DNA from: Triglochin maritima
Lineage: Eukaryota; Streptophyta; Magnoliopsida; Alismatales; Juncaginaceae
Direction of reading: 5' to 3'
DNA length: 64,000 nt
Assembly (NCBI GenBank): GCA_963682175.1
Contig: OY821777.1
Span: 23,146,001 to 23,210,000 of the forward strand
Below the pieces are notes generated by a model, which had not been told where the DNA came from, searched no databases, and worked only from the letters and a program-made list of their open reading frames with translations. The position numbers were made by a program, and so were the translations under genes. Below are positions 47,051 to 58,162 of the stretch, one piece after another (within the stretch, counting starts at the first letter, position 1; every line of letters starts with the position of its first letter).

Positions 47051-47663
47051 TGAAATCTGCTGCACATTTACTCGCGACGAGCCGAACAGCCTACCGTCGA
47101 CTTCCAAATACTCACGGTAATTATGTGAGCGAGCTTGACATACCGGAAGGTCTGAAGAGACCTTTGAAGAACCGTGACGACGCCTCCACAAGCACTTCTC
47201 CCCAAATCACGATCCGTCGACGAACCTCGCGTCCAAACGACGATCAATCGTCTCCTCGACGATCCACAGCACCACACTACCTCCGGCAACCTCCACAAGC
47301 CAACCACAACCACCGAAACCCGGGTGAGGTCAAGAGAGAGAACCCAAAATGAGCCGGAAACGAACCGAGAGAGTAACACTCACCTCAAACCACCAACTCC
47401 CCGGAGCCGATCTTCACCTTACCGGAGATCTCCACCACCTTCCTCGCCGGATCACAAACTCACACCGGAGTCAACCTAGGAGAGAGAGAGAGATGTGAGT
47501 GAGAGTGAGGTTTAGGGAGAGAGAGAAACTCCCAAATACCTCCTCCAATCAAATCCAATCCAATCCATCTCCACCACTCATCTCATCTCCACTCATCTCC
47601 CTTAATCACCACCTAAACAACACAAAACCCAATTAGGATTAGGATTAGGATTAGGATCCTACA

Positions 47664-47682
47664 AACCACCCTCCTAAAAGAA
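47664..47682 (-). other. Element B polypurine tract
   Basis: The minus strand reads CTTTTAGGAGGGTGGTT directly before the LTR start TGTAGGATCC, preceded by GACGAAATT. This is the typical Tekay arrangement. Confidence 0.75.
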
Positions 47683-47696
47683 TTTCGTCCCCAAAA

Positions 47697-48480
47697 TTAA
47701 GACTGAAGCTTACCAAATAACTCCGGGAACTCCTTCCGGACCTCCTCCTCAATCTCCAAAGTGGCCTCTCGCTCACTGTGGTGCTGCCACCTGACCTTCA
47801 CCATCGGAATGCTCCTCCTCCTAAACTGATGCTCCATCCGATCCACAATCTCCACCGATCTCTCCTCAAGAGACAAATCCTGACGGATCTCTGGAACCTC
47901 CAACTGAATCACATGAGAAGGATCTGCTACATACTTCCTCAACATCAAAACATGGAAGACGTTGTGAAGACCCGAAAACTGTGGCGGCAACGCAACCCTG
48001 TAGGCGACCTCTCCAACCCGATCGAGAATCTCAAACGGCCAGACATACCTCGGACTGAGCTTCCCCTTCTTCCCGAATCTCATCACTCCTCGAGATGGCG
48101 AAATCCTCAAGAAGACATGGTCACCTACCTCAAACCTCAGCTCTCGCCTACACCTATCCGCGTAGCTCTTCTGCCTGCTCTGAGCTGTCGCTAATCTCTG
48201 CCTGATCACATCTACCTTCTCAGAGTACATCCGCACAATCTCTGGACCAACTAGCTGTCTCTTGCCTACATCACTCCAGCATACCGGTGATCTACACGAC
48301 CTCCCGTACAGGGCCTCGTACGGTGCCATCCCAATGCTCGAATGGTAGCTGTTGTTGTAGGCGAACTCGATCAATGGCAGATGCTCATCCCAATGACCTA
48401 CCCAATCCAGAGTACATGCTCGCAACATATCCTCTAGCGTCTGGATGGTCCTCTCAGACTGACCGTCTGTCTGGGATGAA
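47697..48480 (-). pseudogene. Element B integrase C-terminal half with chromodomain
   Basis: A 243-codon open frame (48428-47697) after a 1-base deletion near 48470, where the HPQTDG-type motif loses a C. It holds the end of the integrase core with WDEHLPLIEFAYNN and APYEALYGRSCRSP, the GPF/Y-like domain (FEVGDHVFLRISPSRGVMRF, GKLSPRYVWPFEIL) and VEIVDRMEHQFRRR. The chromodomain near 47800-47715 has VKVRWQHHSEREATLEIEEE, with Leu where the family usually has Trp, then EFPELF. The chromodomain would direct integration to heterochromatin marks. Confidence 0.85.
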
Positions 48481-49728
48481 ATGCCGTACTGAACTTCAAC
48501 CGTGTCCCTAAGGCCTGCTGCAAACTCCCCCAGAATCTGGAAGTGAACCTCGGATCTCGATCCGAAATAATACTTACGGGCACCCCATGCAGTCTGACGA
48601 TCTCCTCATTATACAACTTAGCTAGACCCTCCAGACGTAAAGTGGTCCGAATAGCTAAGAAGTGCACCGACTTGGTCAGTCGATCAACTATAACCCAAAT
48701 CGCGTCGTGGAATCCTCTCGTCTTCGGCAGCCCAGTGACAAAATCCATCGTCACGTGCTCCCACTTCCACTCTGGAAGCTCAATCCTCTGCATCGGCCCT
48801 GCAGGTCTCTGGTGCTCAATCTTCACCTGCTGACAAATCAGACATCTGCCAACAAACTCTGCGATCTCCGTCTTCATCCTCTTCCACCAGAAATTCCTCT
48901 GAAGATCTCTAAACATCTTCGTGCTGCCCGGGTGGATCGAATAACGGGATCTATGCGCCTCCTCCAGAATGTCCTGCCTCAGATCTCTTCCCTTCGGCAC
49001 CCAGACACGGCCTCTGAACCACAGCCCCCCATCAACTCCAATACTGAAGTCTGATCCATCTCTGGCAGCTAACTGCAGCAACCCAGCTAACTCATCATCA
49101 GTACTCTGAGCCTGAACAATGCTCGAGACCAACTGAGGCTCCACTCTCAGCCCGGTGATCACTGCACCTCGCGACTCATCGGTGAACGGTCTCCACTCGG
49201 TCAACACCTCAAGAAGCTTCCACTCCTCGATACAAAGACCTGCTGCGGTGACCTCCACCTTCCTGCTCAAACCATCAGCAACCGAATTTGCCTTCCCCTG
49301 ATGGTACGAGATGGTGAAATCATAATCCTTAATCATCTTGAGCCATCTGCGCTGCCTCATATTCAGCTCCTTCTGCGAAAACAGATACTTCAGGCTCTGA
49401 TGGTCTGTGAACACCTCGAATCGCTCGCCATACAAATAATGCCTCCAAGTCTTCAGAGCGTGCACCACTGCCGCCAGCTCCAAATCATGAGTGGGGTAGT
49501 TCCTCTCGTGCACCTTCAACTGCCTCGAAGCATATGCAACTACCTGCCCGTGCTGCATGAGTACGCATCCCAGTCCAACGCCTGACGCGTCACTGTAAAT
49601 CACAAATCCACCACTGCCACTGGGAAGTGTCAGAACTGGAGCAGTCGTCAGCTGACTCTTCAGTTCCTGAAAACTGTCCTCACACTTCTGGGACCACACG
49701 AACTCAACGCCCTTCCGCGTCAGAGCCA
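48434..49728 (-). pseudogene. Element B RNase H and integrase N-terminal half
   Basis: Open frame of over 430 codons whose first ~20 residues come from the element 2 LTR, so it is truncated at its start by that insertion. RNase H at 49610-49255 has the acidic residues in [20 protein letters not shown] and [11 protein letters not shown]. The integrase zinc region (two His near 48950, then CLIC at ~48842-48833) precedes the core with MDFVTGLP (Asp near 48744) and [10 protein letters not shown] (Asp near 48562). Frame is lost near 48470. Catalytic residues seen here are all kept. Confidence 0.88.
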
Positions 49729-51284
49729 TGATTGACATCATTTCATGCTTATATTTGTATCTTATATCCATTATCTTACACCTAAGCAATGCTACGTGAC
49801 GAGTTTTATGTTTAGTTTTCAGGAATAAAGAGGTTTGAAGAGAAAAGCCATGAAAGGATCCAAAAGCAGGAAAAAAGACTTAATTGTGAGACGTGGGGAC
49901 TAAGATGCAAGGGAGAAGGAACTGATCGTTAGACCGAAGGACCTAAGAGCAAAACAGAATACTCCACACCATCATGGGGAGTATTTTACCAATTCGAGTC
50001 GGGTCGGAGCTCCAACAAGTCAAGTAACCGCATCAAAGACCAACATTACCAGAAACAAAGCCCAAAACAAATTCCAACACGATCCGAAGATTTTGGACCG
50101 CCAATTGGCGATCTTGGACCACGAATTGGCGGTCCATATTGCTCAGGATCCGTCGAAATTTCTCCTGGGCTTGTATTAATGTTCGTTTAGGCTAGTTTTG
50201 GTATTTGTTTAGTCCCACATCGGGGGATTGTCCCCGATTAGCTTTTTCCATGCTTATAAATAGAACTCTTCACCTTCCATTGTAATTACCCATTGCTTGG
50301 TGGTATTCTCTCTACTAAGGAGTGAGCCTTGAAGCAAAAACTCAAGGTGGAGATGAATGCTACCTTCAATGTGAGTCATTTGTTAATAAAATAATTCTTC
50401 TAGTTTCTTTCAATCTTGTCTTTTAATTTGTGCATGTTTGTTTAGTCTTTCCTTTCCTTTTATGTTTCTTTAATGCTTCTTGCCTTCTTAGTTAACTTTA
50501 ATTTCAGTATTATGCTTTCTTTTGCTAATATAGTTAGTGTAGTGAGTAGTGAGTAGTTCCATCCCCATTTGGGGGGTGGAGAAATATGTGATATAATCAT
50601 GTAGTGTATTAAGTGTGTGTTATCTTTATCCCTTGAGGTTTATATGATTTCCATAACCATCTAATGGGTTTTCACTCTTATCTTTGATATGCTAATGCTC
50701 TTGAATGAAGCTTAGCTTATGCTTTGATTAGTGGACCTATTTTATGGGGAATGATAAGGTTAGGATATGGATGAAGTTAATATTGGAAACACAATTTGTG
50801 GTGTATGAGCTCTTGTTGCCTTTACCTTAGCTAATGTCTTGTATGTTTTAATGATGTAGTGAAATCTTAATTCATGTGGAGGCATAGTAGGGTATAGTCT
50901 TTATACTTGAGTTCATGTAGCTTCATTCCAATTATTGTCTTGTATGTTTTAATGATGTAGTCTTATCTTAATTCATGTAGAGGCAAAGTTGGATGTAGTT
51001 TTATGATTTCATGCACTACATGTTGTGAGGAGCTTAATGAACACACACACACTTCTTTATGTTCACATTATTTCTCTACCCCCTTTGGGGTTTAGTTTTC
51101 TTGCTTTTCTTCCATTTCCATTTGCACCTTAGTGTAGTTTAGTGTAACCAACCTTTCTTCCCTTTCTTTACCTATCGCCTTCGCACAAACCAAGTGTCGG
51201 CACACCTCCCAGTGGACGACCCGTATTTGCCACCGCCTCAACGCGGCCGTGCACTTGCGGTTAAATATAAAACGAAATCAATCA
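49729..51284 (+). repeat. Element 2 5' LTR (1556 bp)
   Basis: Starts TGATTGACATC, ends AATCAATCA. Twin palindrome at 50096-50134, TATA box at 50254-50262, AATAAA near 50384. A direct repeat of ~65 bases around TGTCTTGTATGTTTTAATGATG occurs at 50850 and 50936. Very close to the 3' LTR (1558 bp). Confidence 0.92.
50096..50134. promoter_or_regulatory. Twin palindrome in element 2 U3
   Basis: Two copies of the GACCGCCAATTGGCGGTC type, each with one or two changes. In the 3' LTR (55875-55913) the first copy is perfect. Confidence 0.75.
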
Positions 51285-51290
51285 AGTTTT

Positions 51291-51308
51291 TGGCGCCGTT
51301 GCCGGGGA
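51291..51308 (+). other. Primer-binding site, tRNA-Asp type (element 2)
   Basis: TGGCGCCGTTGCCGGGGA, identical to that of element 1. Confidence 0.85.
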
Positions 51309-52414
51309 GGTGCTCTGTCCAGACGTTGGTTTGGGCGATTCGAGGGGTTTTTAATTTTTTGTTTCCAGTGTTGTTTAGTTTCAGGGAACCTAAGGATCAA
51401 GGGGAGGCTACTGGAGAAGTTTGATGACCAGAAGCTACAAAAAGACCGCCAATCAGCGGTCTGGGACTGCCAATTGGCGGCCTGGTGAGCCTCAATTGTT
51501 CTCAAATTTGTTCCAGTTGTTATATTTTTGATGTTATTTATCTGGGAGCACAATTTTGCATGCTGTGACTTCTACTTTGCTCCCAGATTTAATTTCAATC
51601 CCCTTTTAATCAACTTGGACCATAAAACTCAAAGCAAAAGATTAGACTTCTTGCCATCTAGGTCATGCATCATTTGTAGACCTTGCATGCATTTGTCTTT
51701 TCTTTTCTTTACATTTTGTTGTTGATTGCTGGCGTGAGGTACGTGCACCCAATCTCTCATTCGTGCATGTTTCGATCATGCATTAGTTAGTAAGGTGCAT
51801 CGGGACAAGAGTGAGAGAGCATTTGATTGGAGCGATTGATTGCTAGATCTAGGATCAAATCGCTACTAAGGAGGGGCTGTCCAATAAAAGATAAGGTGGG
51901 GGATTTCATCACCCTTTCCTTGGCCCCAAAAATCACTCTTAATAAAGCCTTAACTAAAAGCAAGTAGACATTGGCCCTAAGGAATTCGGACACACTAGGA
52001 GAGTAATCTAGTCGAGACCGTCATGACCTGATCGGCGTTGCCTACCTTGTCGATAGTAGGAGGTACTGGATCTCTGGATCTGGTATCACTTGCTGGGCAT
52101 TGTGGTCCTCGTTGTTGGGAGGTGAGGCGTGTCGAGGCTAGTGACCTCGAAGTTAGGCATCGTCTAGCTTAAGGACCCATTGCCTTACATTGTTTGAGTC
52201 GTGCTTGCTAGTTAGGCTTCTTCCTGATCCCATTACCTACGCTAGCTTTAGGGTTTCTTCCCTTCTCCTCTGAGTCATCTTCTTCTCACCTTCTTCTACG
52301 TTATAGTCTCCTCCCCTTTACACTCTCTGGTAGCGTTTTAGGGTCGAATCGAGCACTTTTTGCGAGCTTAGTCTCGTGGTGGTGAGAGTGGTCGACTCGA
52401 GAGTTTTTCTTGAG
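51309..52414 (+). other. Element 2 leader with twin palindrome
   Basis: Twin palindrome at 51444-51483 (both copies slightly diverged). Shared blocks with the element 1 leader: GGCGTGAGGTACG, TACTAAGGAGGGGCTGTCC, GATAAGGTGGGGGATTTCAT and TCATGACCTGATCGGCGTTG. No ORF of note. Confidence 0.7.
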
Positions 52415-53905
52415 ATGGATGGTTACATGGGCGACCATCCATATCATTGTTGGGACCAGGACGATTCTCCCTGGTACTCCGGACCCATGCAACCTGGGGT
52501 GGCTCAGACGAACACCCCGTATGGTTGGGATAATCCTCATTGTGTGACTGAGCAATCTTCATATTGGGGTAACATGAGAGAGGCACCGACTGCTAGACCA
52601 CCATCTAGTTACGTCGGATCATATGTTGGTCATCAAACTGAGACATTACAAGAACGTTTGGCCTCTTTCATGCATATGGTAGATGACATGGGTGCACCGG
52701 TGGCTCCAGTAGTCGTACCGTGTCACTATTGTGGGTTGAGTGGTCATGATTTCGGGGAATGTCCTTATGTTCCCCCAGAGCCTGAGTATGAGAATACATT
52801 TTCCCAAAATGCTCATTATGACCATTACGCATCCGCGTACAATCCGAGAGTGATGGATTCGTGGGGAGACAATTCGTATTCAAATTCTTATACTTCATTT
52901 CCACCACAGTATCCTCCTCCCGAATACCCAGAATTCTACCAACACCCCACTCCAAATCATTGGACTCAGTCTCAGCCAATCAACACCCAACCTCAAAATT
53001 TCCCAAGCTCTGACTTGGACCTCATCGTTGACCGCATACCTGATTCCTTGAAACAAACTTTCCTTACGTTCATGGAAACCACTCAACAGTCCATACAAAA
53101 TATGGCACTGCAAGTGAGTCAAATGTCGCAGCAATTACGTGAACGTGAGGAGAGTGACATTTCATGTCAACATGAGGATTCTTCTTTTGATATCGAACCA
53201 CCACCACATCCACAAATTCAAAGCACAACCTTTCAAAGTCAAACTCCTAGTCAGTCTGAGGGACTTGGGGTTTCAATTCACGATCACTTAGTGGAGGATT
53301 CGATTCAAACTGAGAATAGCTTGGACCAGTTCTATTATGAGTCGGCACAGGATTGTGCCTTACCTTTTTGTCCCGTGGCCCTTGAGCCACATGATCTTAT
53401 TGTTGTACCTCCTAAGGACTCACCTTTGGTGGAGCAAGAGCTCCCTAGTACCCTTAATCTCATACGACCTGATGAGAGTTTGCCTCTCACTATTGTTCCT
53501 GATCATCTTGGAAATGATGGAACATCAAACAACTACATTGCTCATGAGGGTATTAGGAGTTCCTTGGAGGATACTTTGGGTATGAGACCCACTTCCTGTT
53601 CTCCTGGTGAGTTGGACATGCATAACGAGGTGCTTGACCTCGTTCCGACCCACCAGCCTGTTGGTTGGAGAGTTTGGATTCATGATCATAACTTCAGTTC
53701 CGCAACGGGAGATATTTTTCTTCCGTTGCCCCTTATTTCCCAAACTCTCGAGAGATTCAAGCTCTTTCAGTTTGATCCTTTGAATGAGACGCCTTTGCGT
53801 CCAATTCATGAACCTCTCATTTCATTTGGTGCTCTTTGTGAAGGGGGCCCACGCATGCGTATTCTGGCCCCGCGTGGTGTCATGTTCCCTTTCCAAGTGC
53901 ATTGA
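52415..53905 (+). CDS. Miniature Gag-like protein of element 2 (496 aa, intact)
   Basis: ATG at 52415 (MDGYMGDHP) opens a 496-codon frame without stops. The frame extends upstream to a GTG at 52376, but ATG is the plausible plant start. A Tyr/Trp/Pro-rich N-terminus is followed by a CX2CX4HX4C zinc knuckle (CHYCGLSGHDFGEC, ~52718-52759). A PPE and Y-A-YNP segment like the one after the element 1 knuckle comes next, then a helical glutamine-rich stretch (METTQQSIQNMALQVSQMSQQL), and a C-terminal tail ending in LVPTHQPVGW, homologous to IPMHPPIGW of element 1. The capsid signature and the protease Asp motif are both absent. It may bind element RNA and associate with another element's particle. 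A plain decayed Gag is the alternative, but the open frame argues against long decay. Confidence 0.8.
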   Translation: MDGYMGDHPYHCWDQDDSPWYSGPMQPGVAQTNTPYGWDNPHCVTEQSSYWGNMREAPTARPPSSYVGSYVGHQTETLQERLASFMHMVDDMGAPVAPVVVPCHYCGLSGHDFGECPYVPPEPEYENTFSQNAHYDHYASAYNPRVMDSWGDNSYSNSYTSFPPQYPPPEYPEFYQHPTPNHWTQSQPINTQPQNFPSSDLDLIVDRIPDSLKQTFLTFMETTQQSIQNMALQVSQMSQQLREREESDISCQHEDSSFDIEPPPHPQIQSTTFQSQTPSQSEGLGVSIHDHLVEDSIQTENSLDQFYYESAQDCALPFCPVALEPHDLIVVPPKDSPLVEQELPSTLNLIRPDESLPLTIVPDHLGNDGTSNNYIAHEGIRSSLEDTLGMRPTSCSPGELDMHNEVLDLVPTHQPVGWRVWIHDHNFSSATGDIFLPLPLISQTLERFKLFQFDPLNETPLRPIHEPLISFGALCEGGPRMRILAPRGVMFPFQVH

Positions 53906-55506
53906 CCCACTCTTGAGGTTCCCATTTGATGTCTTTTGACAAATGAAGATGGGAACTTATGTTTGTACATAGTTATATAAAAAAAAGAAAAAAAAGTACA
54001 ATAAAAGACTCCTTCAGTGAGCATCGATTGTTGTGAGCCCCAACCCTTGTGTATTTGGGCTCCATTTCTTTCACGTATTTGTACCCTTTCTTTAGCATCT
54101 CACAGGTTTTGAGGGAATTTGGGTTGTGTCCATCAACATAGCCATACACTTCCCTTTGTACTTCACGTTGGTGAGATCTCTCCTTTTTCATGCATAAATC
54201 CATGTAGTATCTTGCTTGCATTCATTGAGGACAATGCATGAAGTAGGTGTGGGGGATGTTTTACGTGTGTACATAGTCGAGTCTTTTCTTTTGATTTTGT
54301 TTTCTTTTGTTTGCATTATTAGGGTCATGTTAGTGTGCTGCATTTAATAACGATATATCTGCTTGCCATGATCCTTGGGTGACTTGTCTTCTTTTGCTTG
54401 CCTAGTGCTTCAAAATTTTCACATTTCTTTCAAAATCTTCATGTGTTTGCGAAAGAAAATGTTTTGTGGGTTTTGCGTGTGTTTAGCATGTGCAAAACCG
54501 TTGAGAGGCAAAGTAAAAAGAAAGCTCCCAAAATTGTCTTGAACTTGATGCATTAGGATATCTAGTACAGTGGCTTTAGGATTTATCGAGTCGTTAGGAT
54601 GCACCCCAGTTTTCCTTTGGGGGTGAGTAATCATAGGGTTTCAGTGCTCAAACATTCAAAGAAGTCCACCCTGAACCTAGTGAGTCAATAATTCGTGTCT
54701 GTTAACTTAAGGAAGTTTGTTGTAGTCAAGGACCCTCTAAATCTTGTTGTGAGACATAAGTGTAGGGGTTTTGGTTCATGTGTAGATAAGAAATAAGTGA
54801 GTAGGTGTTCTCTCTTCTCGCACGGCTCCTATCACTCGGGAAAGTAGGTCTGAAGGGACTTTGTGCCTGGTGCTTTCGAGTCATCTGACTTGGGATGCGC
54901 CGACCGAACTCCCGTTACACGGGTGGTAGGGATTGCCCTATGTGGAGATTTGGGGAAAGGTGTACGTGATAGTGTAAGTCCTCATGGGCAATGATGCACG
55001 AAACCTAACCGTGGGAGAATGAAGCTCCAACTAATAAAAAGAAAAAAAAATGTGAAAAGAAACAAAAAGAAAAGAAAAAAATTGCAAATAAGAACCTTGA
55101 TGGACCTTACACTTTGTATCACTTGAGGATCTTGAGGTTGTCCATGTCTTTCACTTAATTCCTTATTTAACTTGCACGAATGGTTCATTAGGGTAGGTGT
55201 GGACTGATCACTTATATAGAGTCGGCCCGTAGCATTACTGTATCCATTGATCGACAAAATTTGTCCAACGAGTCGAGGTCTAGATTGAATAATGCATCTT
55301 GTTCGGATTTTGTGCGTATATCCGCTGAAAATCCTCAGGAGACAACACTCCTCCTCCTTGGCAACAAAGAGGTTTAACGGCTTGTTGCACATGCTAAGTG
55401 CAACCGTGATTCCTACGAAAGTGAGTTAGGATTTCTTGTTTTTTCGTTTGCTTTTCTCTTTCTTTATTTTGCTCGGGACTAGCAAAAACTTAGGTGTGGG
55501 GGTATT
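53906..55506 (+). other. Element 2 3' non-coding region
   Basis: Homologous to 38540-40161 of element 1 (CTCCTTCAGTGAGCATCGAT, TTGAGGACAATGCATGA, GCACGGCTCCTATCACTCGG). A-rich runs at 53978-53996 and 55038-55080, and the paired hairpins at 55353-55404. A 136-codon minus-strand frame (54982-55392) runs through the A-rich run and the hairpins and is a shadow. Confidence 0.75.
55353..55404 (+). other. Conserved hairpins of element 2
   Basis: Hairpin 1: CCTCCTTG and CAAAGAGG with a GCAA loop, one C-A mismatch. Hairpin 2: GTTGCAC and GTGCAAC with loop ATGCTAA, stem perfect. They correspond to 40008-40059 in element 1. Confidence 0.55.
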
Positions 55507-57064
55507 TGATTGACATCATTTCATGCTTATATGTGTACCTTATATCCATTATCTTACACCTAAGAAATGCTACGTGACGAGTTTTATGTTTAGTTTTCAG
55601 GAATAAAGAGGTTTGAAGAGAAGAGCCATGAAAGGATCCAAAAGCTGGAAAAAGGACTTAATTGTGAGACCTGGGGACTAAGATGCAAGGGAGAAGGACC
55701 TGATCGTTAGACCGAAGGACCTAAGAGCAAAACAGAATACTCCACATCATCATGGGGAGTATTTTACCAATTCGAGTCGGGTCGGAGCTCCAACAAGTCA
55801 AGTAACCGCATCAAAGACCAACAATACCAGAAACAAAAGCCCACAACAAATTCCAACACGATCCGAAGATTTTGGACCGCCAATTGGCGGTCTTGGACCG
55901 CTAATTAGCGGTCCATATTGCTCAGGATCCGTCGAAATGTCTCCTGGGCTTGTATTAATGTTCGTTTAGGCTATTTTTGGTATTGGTTTAGTCCCACATC
56001 GGGGGATTGTCCCCGATTAGCTTTTTCCATGCTTATAAATAGAACTCTTCACCTTCCATTGTAATTACCCATTGCTTGGTGGTATTCTCTCTACTAAGGA
56101 GTGAGCCTTGAAGCAAAAACTCAAGGTGGAGATGAATGATACCTTCAATGTGAGTCATTTTTTAATAAAATAATTCTTCTAGTTTCTTTCAATCTTGTCT
56201 TTTAATTTGTGCATGTTTGTTTAGTCTTTCCTTTCCTTTTATGTTTCTTTAATGCTTCTTGCCTTCTTAGTTAACTTTCATTTCAGTATTACGCTTTCTT
56301 TTGCTAATATAGTTAGTGTAATGAGTAGTGAGTAGTTCCATCCCCATTTGGGGGGTGGAGAAATATGTGATATAATCATGTAGTGTATTAAGTGTGTGTT
56401 ATCTTTATCCCTTGAGGTTTATATGATTTCCATAACCATCTAATGGGTTTTCACTCTTATCTTTGATATGCTAATGCTCTTGAATGAAGCTTAGCTTATG
56501 CTTTGATTAGTGGACCTATTTTATGGGGAATGATAAGGTTAGGATATGGATGAAGTTAATATTGGAAACACAATTTGTAGTGTATGAGCTCTTGTTGCCT
56601 TTACCTTAGCTAATGTCTTGTATGTTTTAATGATGTAGTGAAATCTTAATTCATGTGGAGGCATAGTAGGGTATAGTCTTTATACTTGAGTTCATGTAGC
56701 TTCATTCCAATTATTGTCTTGTATGTTTTAATGATGTAGTCTTATCTTAATTCATGTAGAGGCAAAGTTGGATGTAGTTTTATGATTTCATGCACTACAT
56801 GTTGTGAGGAGCTTAATGAACACACACACACTTCTTTATGTTCACATTATTTCTCTACCCCCTTTGGGGTTTAGTTTTCTTGCTTTTCTTCCATTTCCAT
56901 TTGCACCTTAGTGTAGTTTAGTGTAACCAACCTTTCTTCCCTTTCTTTACCTCTCGCCTTCGCACAAACCAAGTGTCGACACACCTCCCAGTGGACGACC
57001 CGTATTTGCCACCGCTTCAACGCGGCCGTGCACTTGTGGTTAAATATAAAACGAAATCAATCAT
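55507..57064 (+). repeat. Element 2 3' LTR (1558 bp)
   Basis: Starts TGATTGACATC, ends AATCAATCA, then directly element B pol (TCAACGGCG). Twin palindrome 55875-55913, TATA box 56033-56041. Confidence 0.92.
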
Positions 57065-58162
57065 CAACGGCGAAGCCAACCTCGAGAAATCCTGGATGAA
57101 ACGGCGATAATAACCTGCCAGACCCACAAAGCTCCTGATCTCTGCAACACTCGTCGGGGCTCTCCACTGTGTAACGGCCTCGACCTTCGCTGGATCTACG
57201 GAAATCCCGTCACCTGACACGATGTGTCCCAAGAAGGCGACACTGCTCACCCAGAACTCGCACTTCGATAGCTTGGCATACAACTGATGATCCCGCAAAA
57301 TGCCAAGTACCACTCTCAAGTGCTCTCGATGCTGCTCCACATCTGGCGAGTAAACCAAAATATCGTCCTCGAAGACGATCACAAACCGGTCGAGGTACTG
57401 ACTGAACGTCCTGTTCATCAAATCCATAAACACTGCAGGCACGTTCGTCAACCCAAACGACATCACCAGAAACTCGTAATGCCCGTACCTCGTCCTGAAT
57501 GCTGTCTTCTGCACATCTGCCTCTCTGATCCTCAGCTGATGATAACCGGATCGCAGATCAATCTTCGAGAACACCTGCGCTGACTGCAACTGGTCAAACA
57601 GGTCCTCTATCCTGGGCAAGGGATACCGATTCCTCACGGTAACCTTGCTCAACATCCTGTAATCTATACACATCCGCAGTGATCCATCCTTCTTCTTCAC
57701 GAAGAGTACTGGTGCTCCCCAAGGCGAGACACTGGGTCGGATAAACCCCGCATCCATCAGATCCTGCAACTGCCTCTTCAGCTCTGCCAGCTCCGCAGGT
57801 GCCATCCGATACGGCGCCTTCGACTGCGGCGTAGTCCCAGCTACCAAATTGATCCCAAACTCAATCTCTCTGTGAGGCGGCAACCCAGTGACATCATCTG
57901 CAAATACATCGGGGAACTCCCGAACAATCTCGATGTCCGCCAATCTCTCTGCCTCTGGATCTGGAACTACCAAAGTGGCCACAAAAGCTCTGCAACCCTG
58001 CTGCAACAACTTCTGTGCCCTCACTGCTGATACAATCACTCTGCCTCCTCTATCTTTTGCCCCCCCCCCCCCGATTAACACATCAGGTAGACCCTTCCTC
58101 GGGATCAGAATCTTCTTCTCCTGGCACAAAATTCGCACATCGTACTGGGACAGCCAATCCAT
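57065..58162 (-). pseudogene. Element B reverse transcriptase with protease tail
   Basis: An open frame of ~366 codons of element B sequence, ending where element 2 begins. It starts in the protease end (MDWLSQYDV) and contains a poly-G stretch (13 C on the plus strand, 58060-58072). The RT has [28 protein letters not shown] and the catalytic block FEDDILVYS (57362-57373), where Glu replaces the usual hydrophobic residue. The [10 protein letters not shown] motif reads [10 protein letters not shown]. The thumb follows ([35 protein letters not shown]). The three catalytic Asp are kept, but the substitutions make activity doubtful. The break from RNase H is due to element 2. Confidence 0.88.

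Larger units (their letters stand above)
45351..47663 (-). repeat. Element B 3' LTR (2313 bp)
   Basis: On the plus strand it runs from TGTAACAACC to GGATCCTACA; in element sense it starts TGTAGGATCC and ends TTGTTACA. It ends in a GGATTA microsatellite with more units than the 5' LTR copy, and contains the minisatellite at 45735-46270 and the palindrome cluster at 46380-47050. Many overlapping small frames on both strands are products of these repeats. Confidence 0.92.
49729..57064 (+). mobile_element. Element 2: Athila-type non-autonomous element with a miniature Gag
   Basis: 5' LTR 49729-51284, tRNA-Asp primer-binding site 51291-51308, leader, one intact ORF (52415-53905), 3' non-coding region, polypurine tract 55492-55506, and 3' LTR 55507-57064. 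It interrupts element B's pol between RT and RNase H. The usual 5-bp target duplication is absent: flanks CAGAGCCA and TCAACGG join to restore the reading frame of pol with no gain or loss. LTRs, leader and 3' region are homologous to element 1, but the coding part is much reduced. Confidence 0.92.

Noticed and set aside
46260..47480. Overlapping 80-121 codon frames on both strands of element B LTR
   Set aside because: They read through the GGTCGACCG cluster, which lacks stops by composition. The same frames change between the two LTRs, and no domain is visible.
47630..47663. Telomere-like repeats (GGATTA units)
   Set aside because: Only a few units, located at an LTR edge and present in both LTRs. 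Part of element B, not a telomere.
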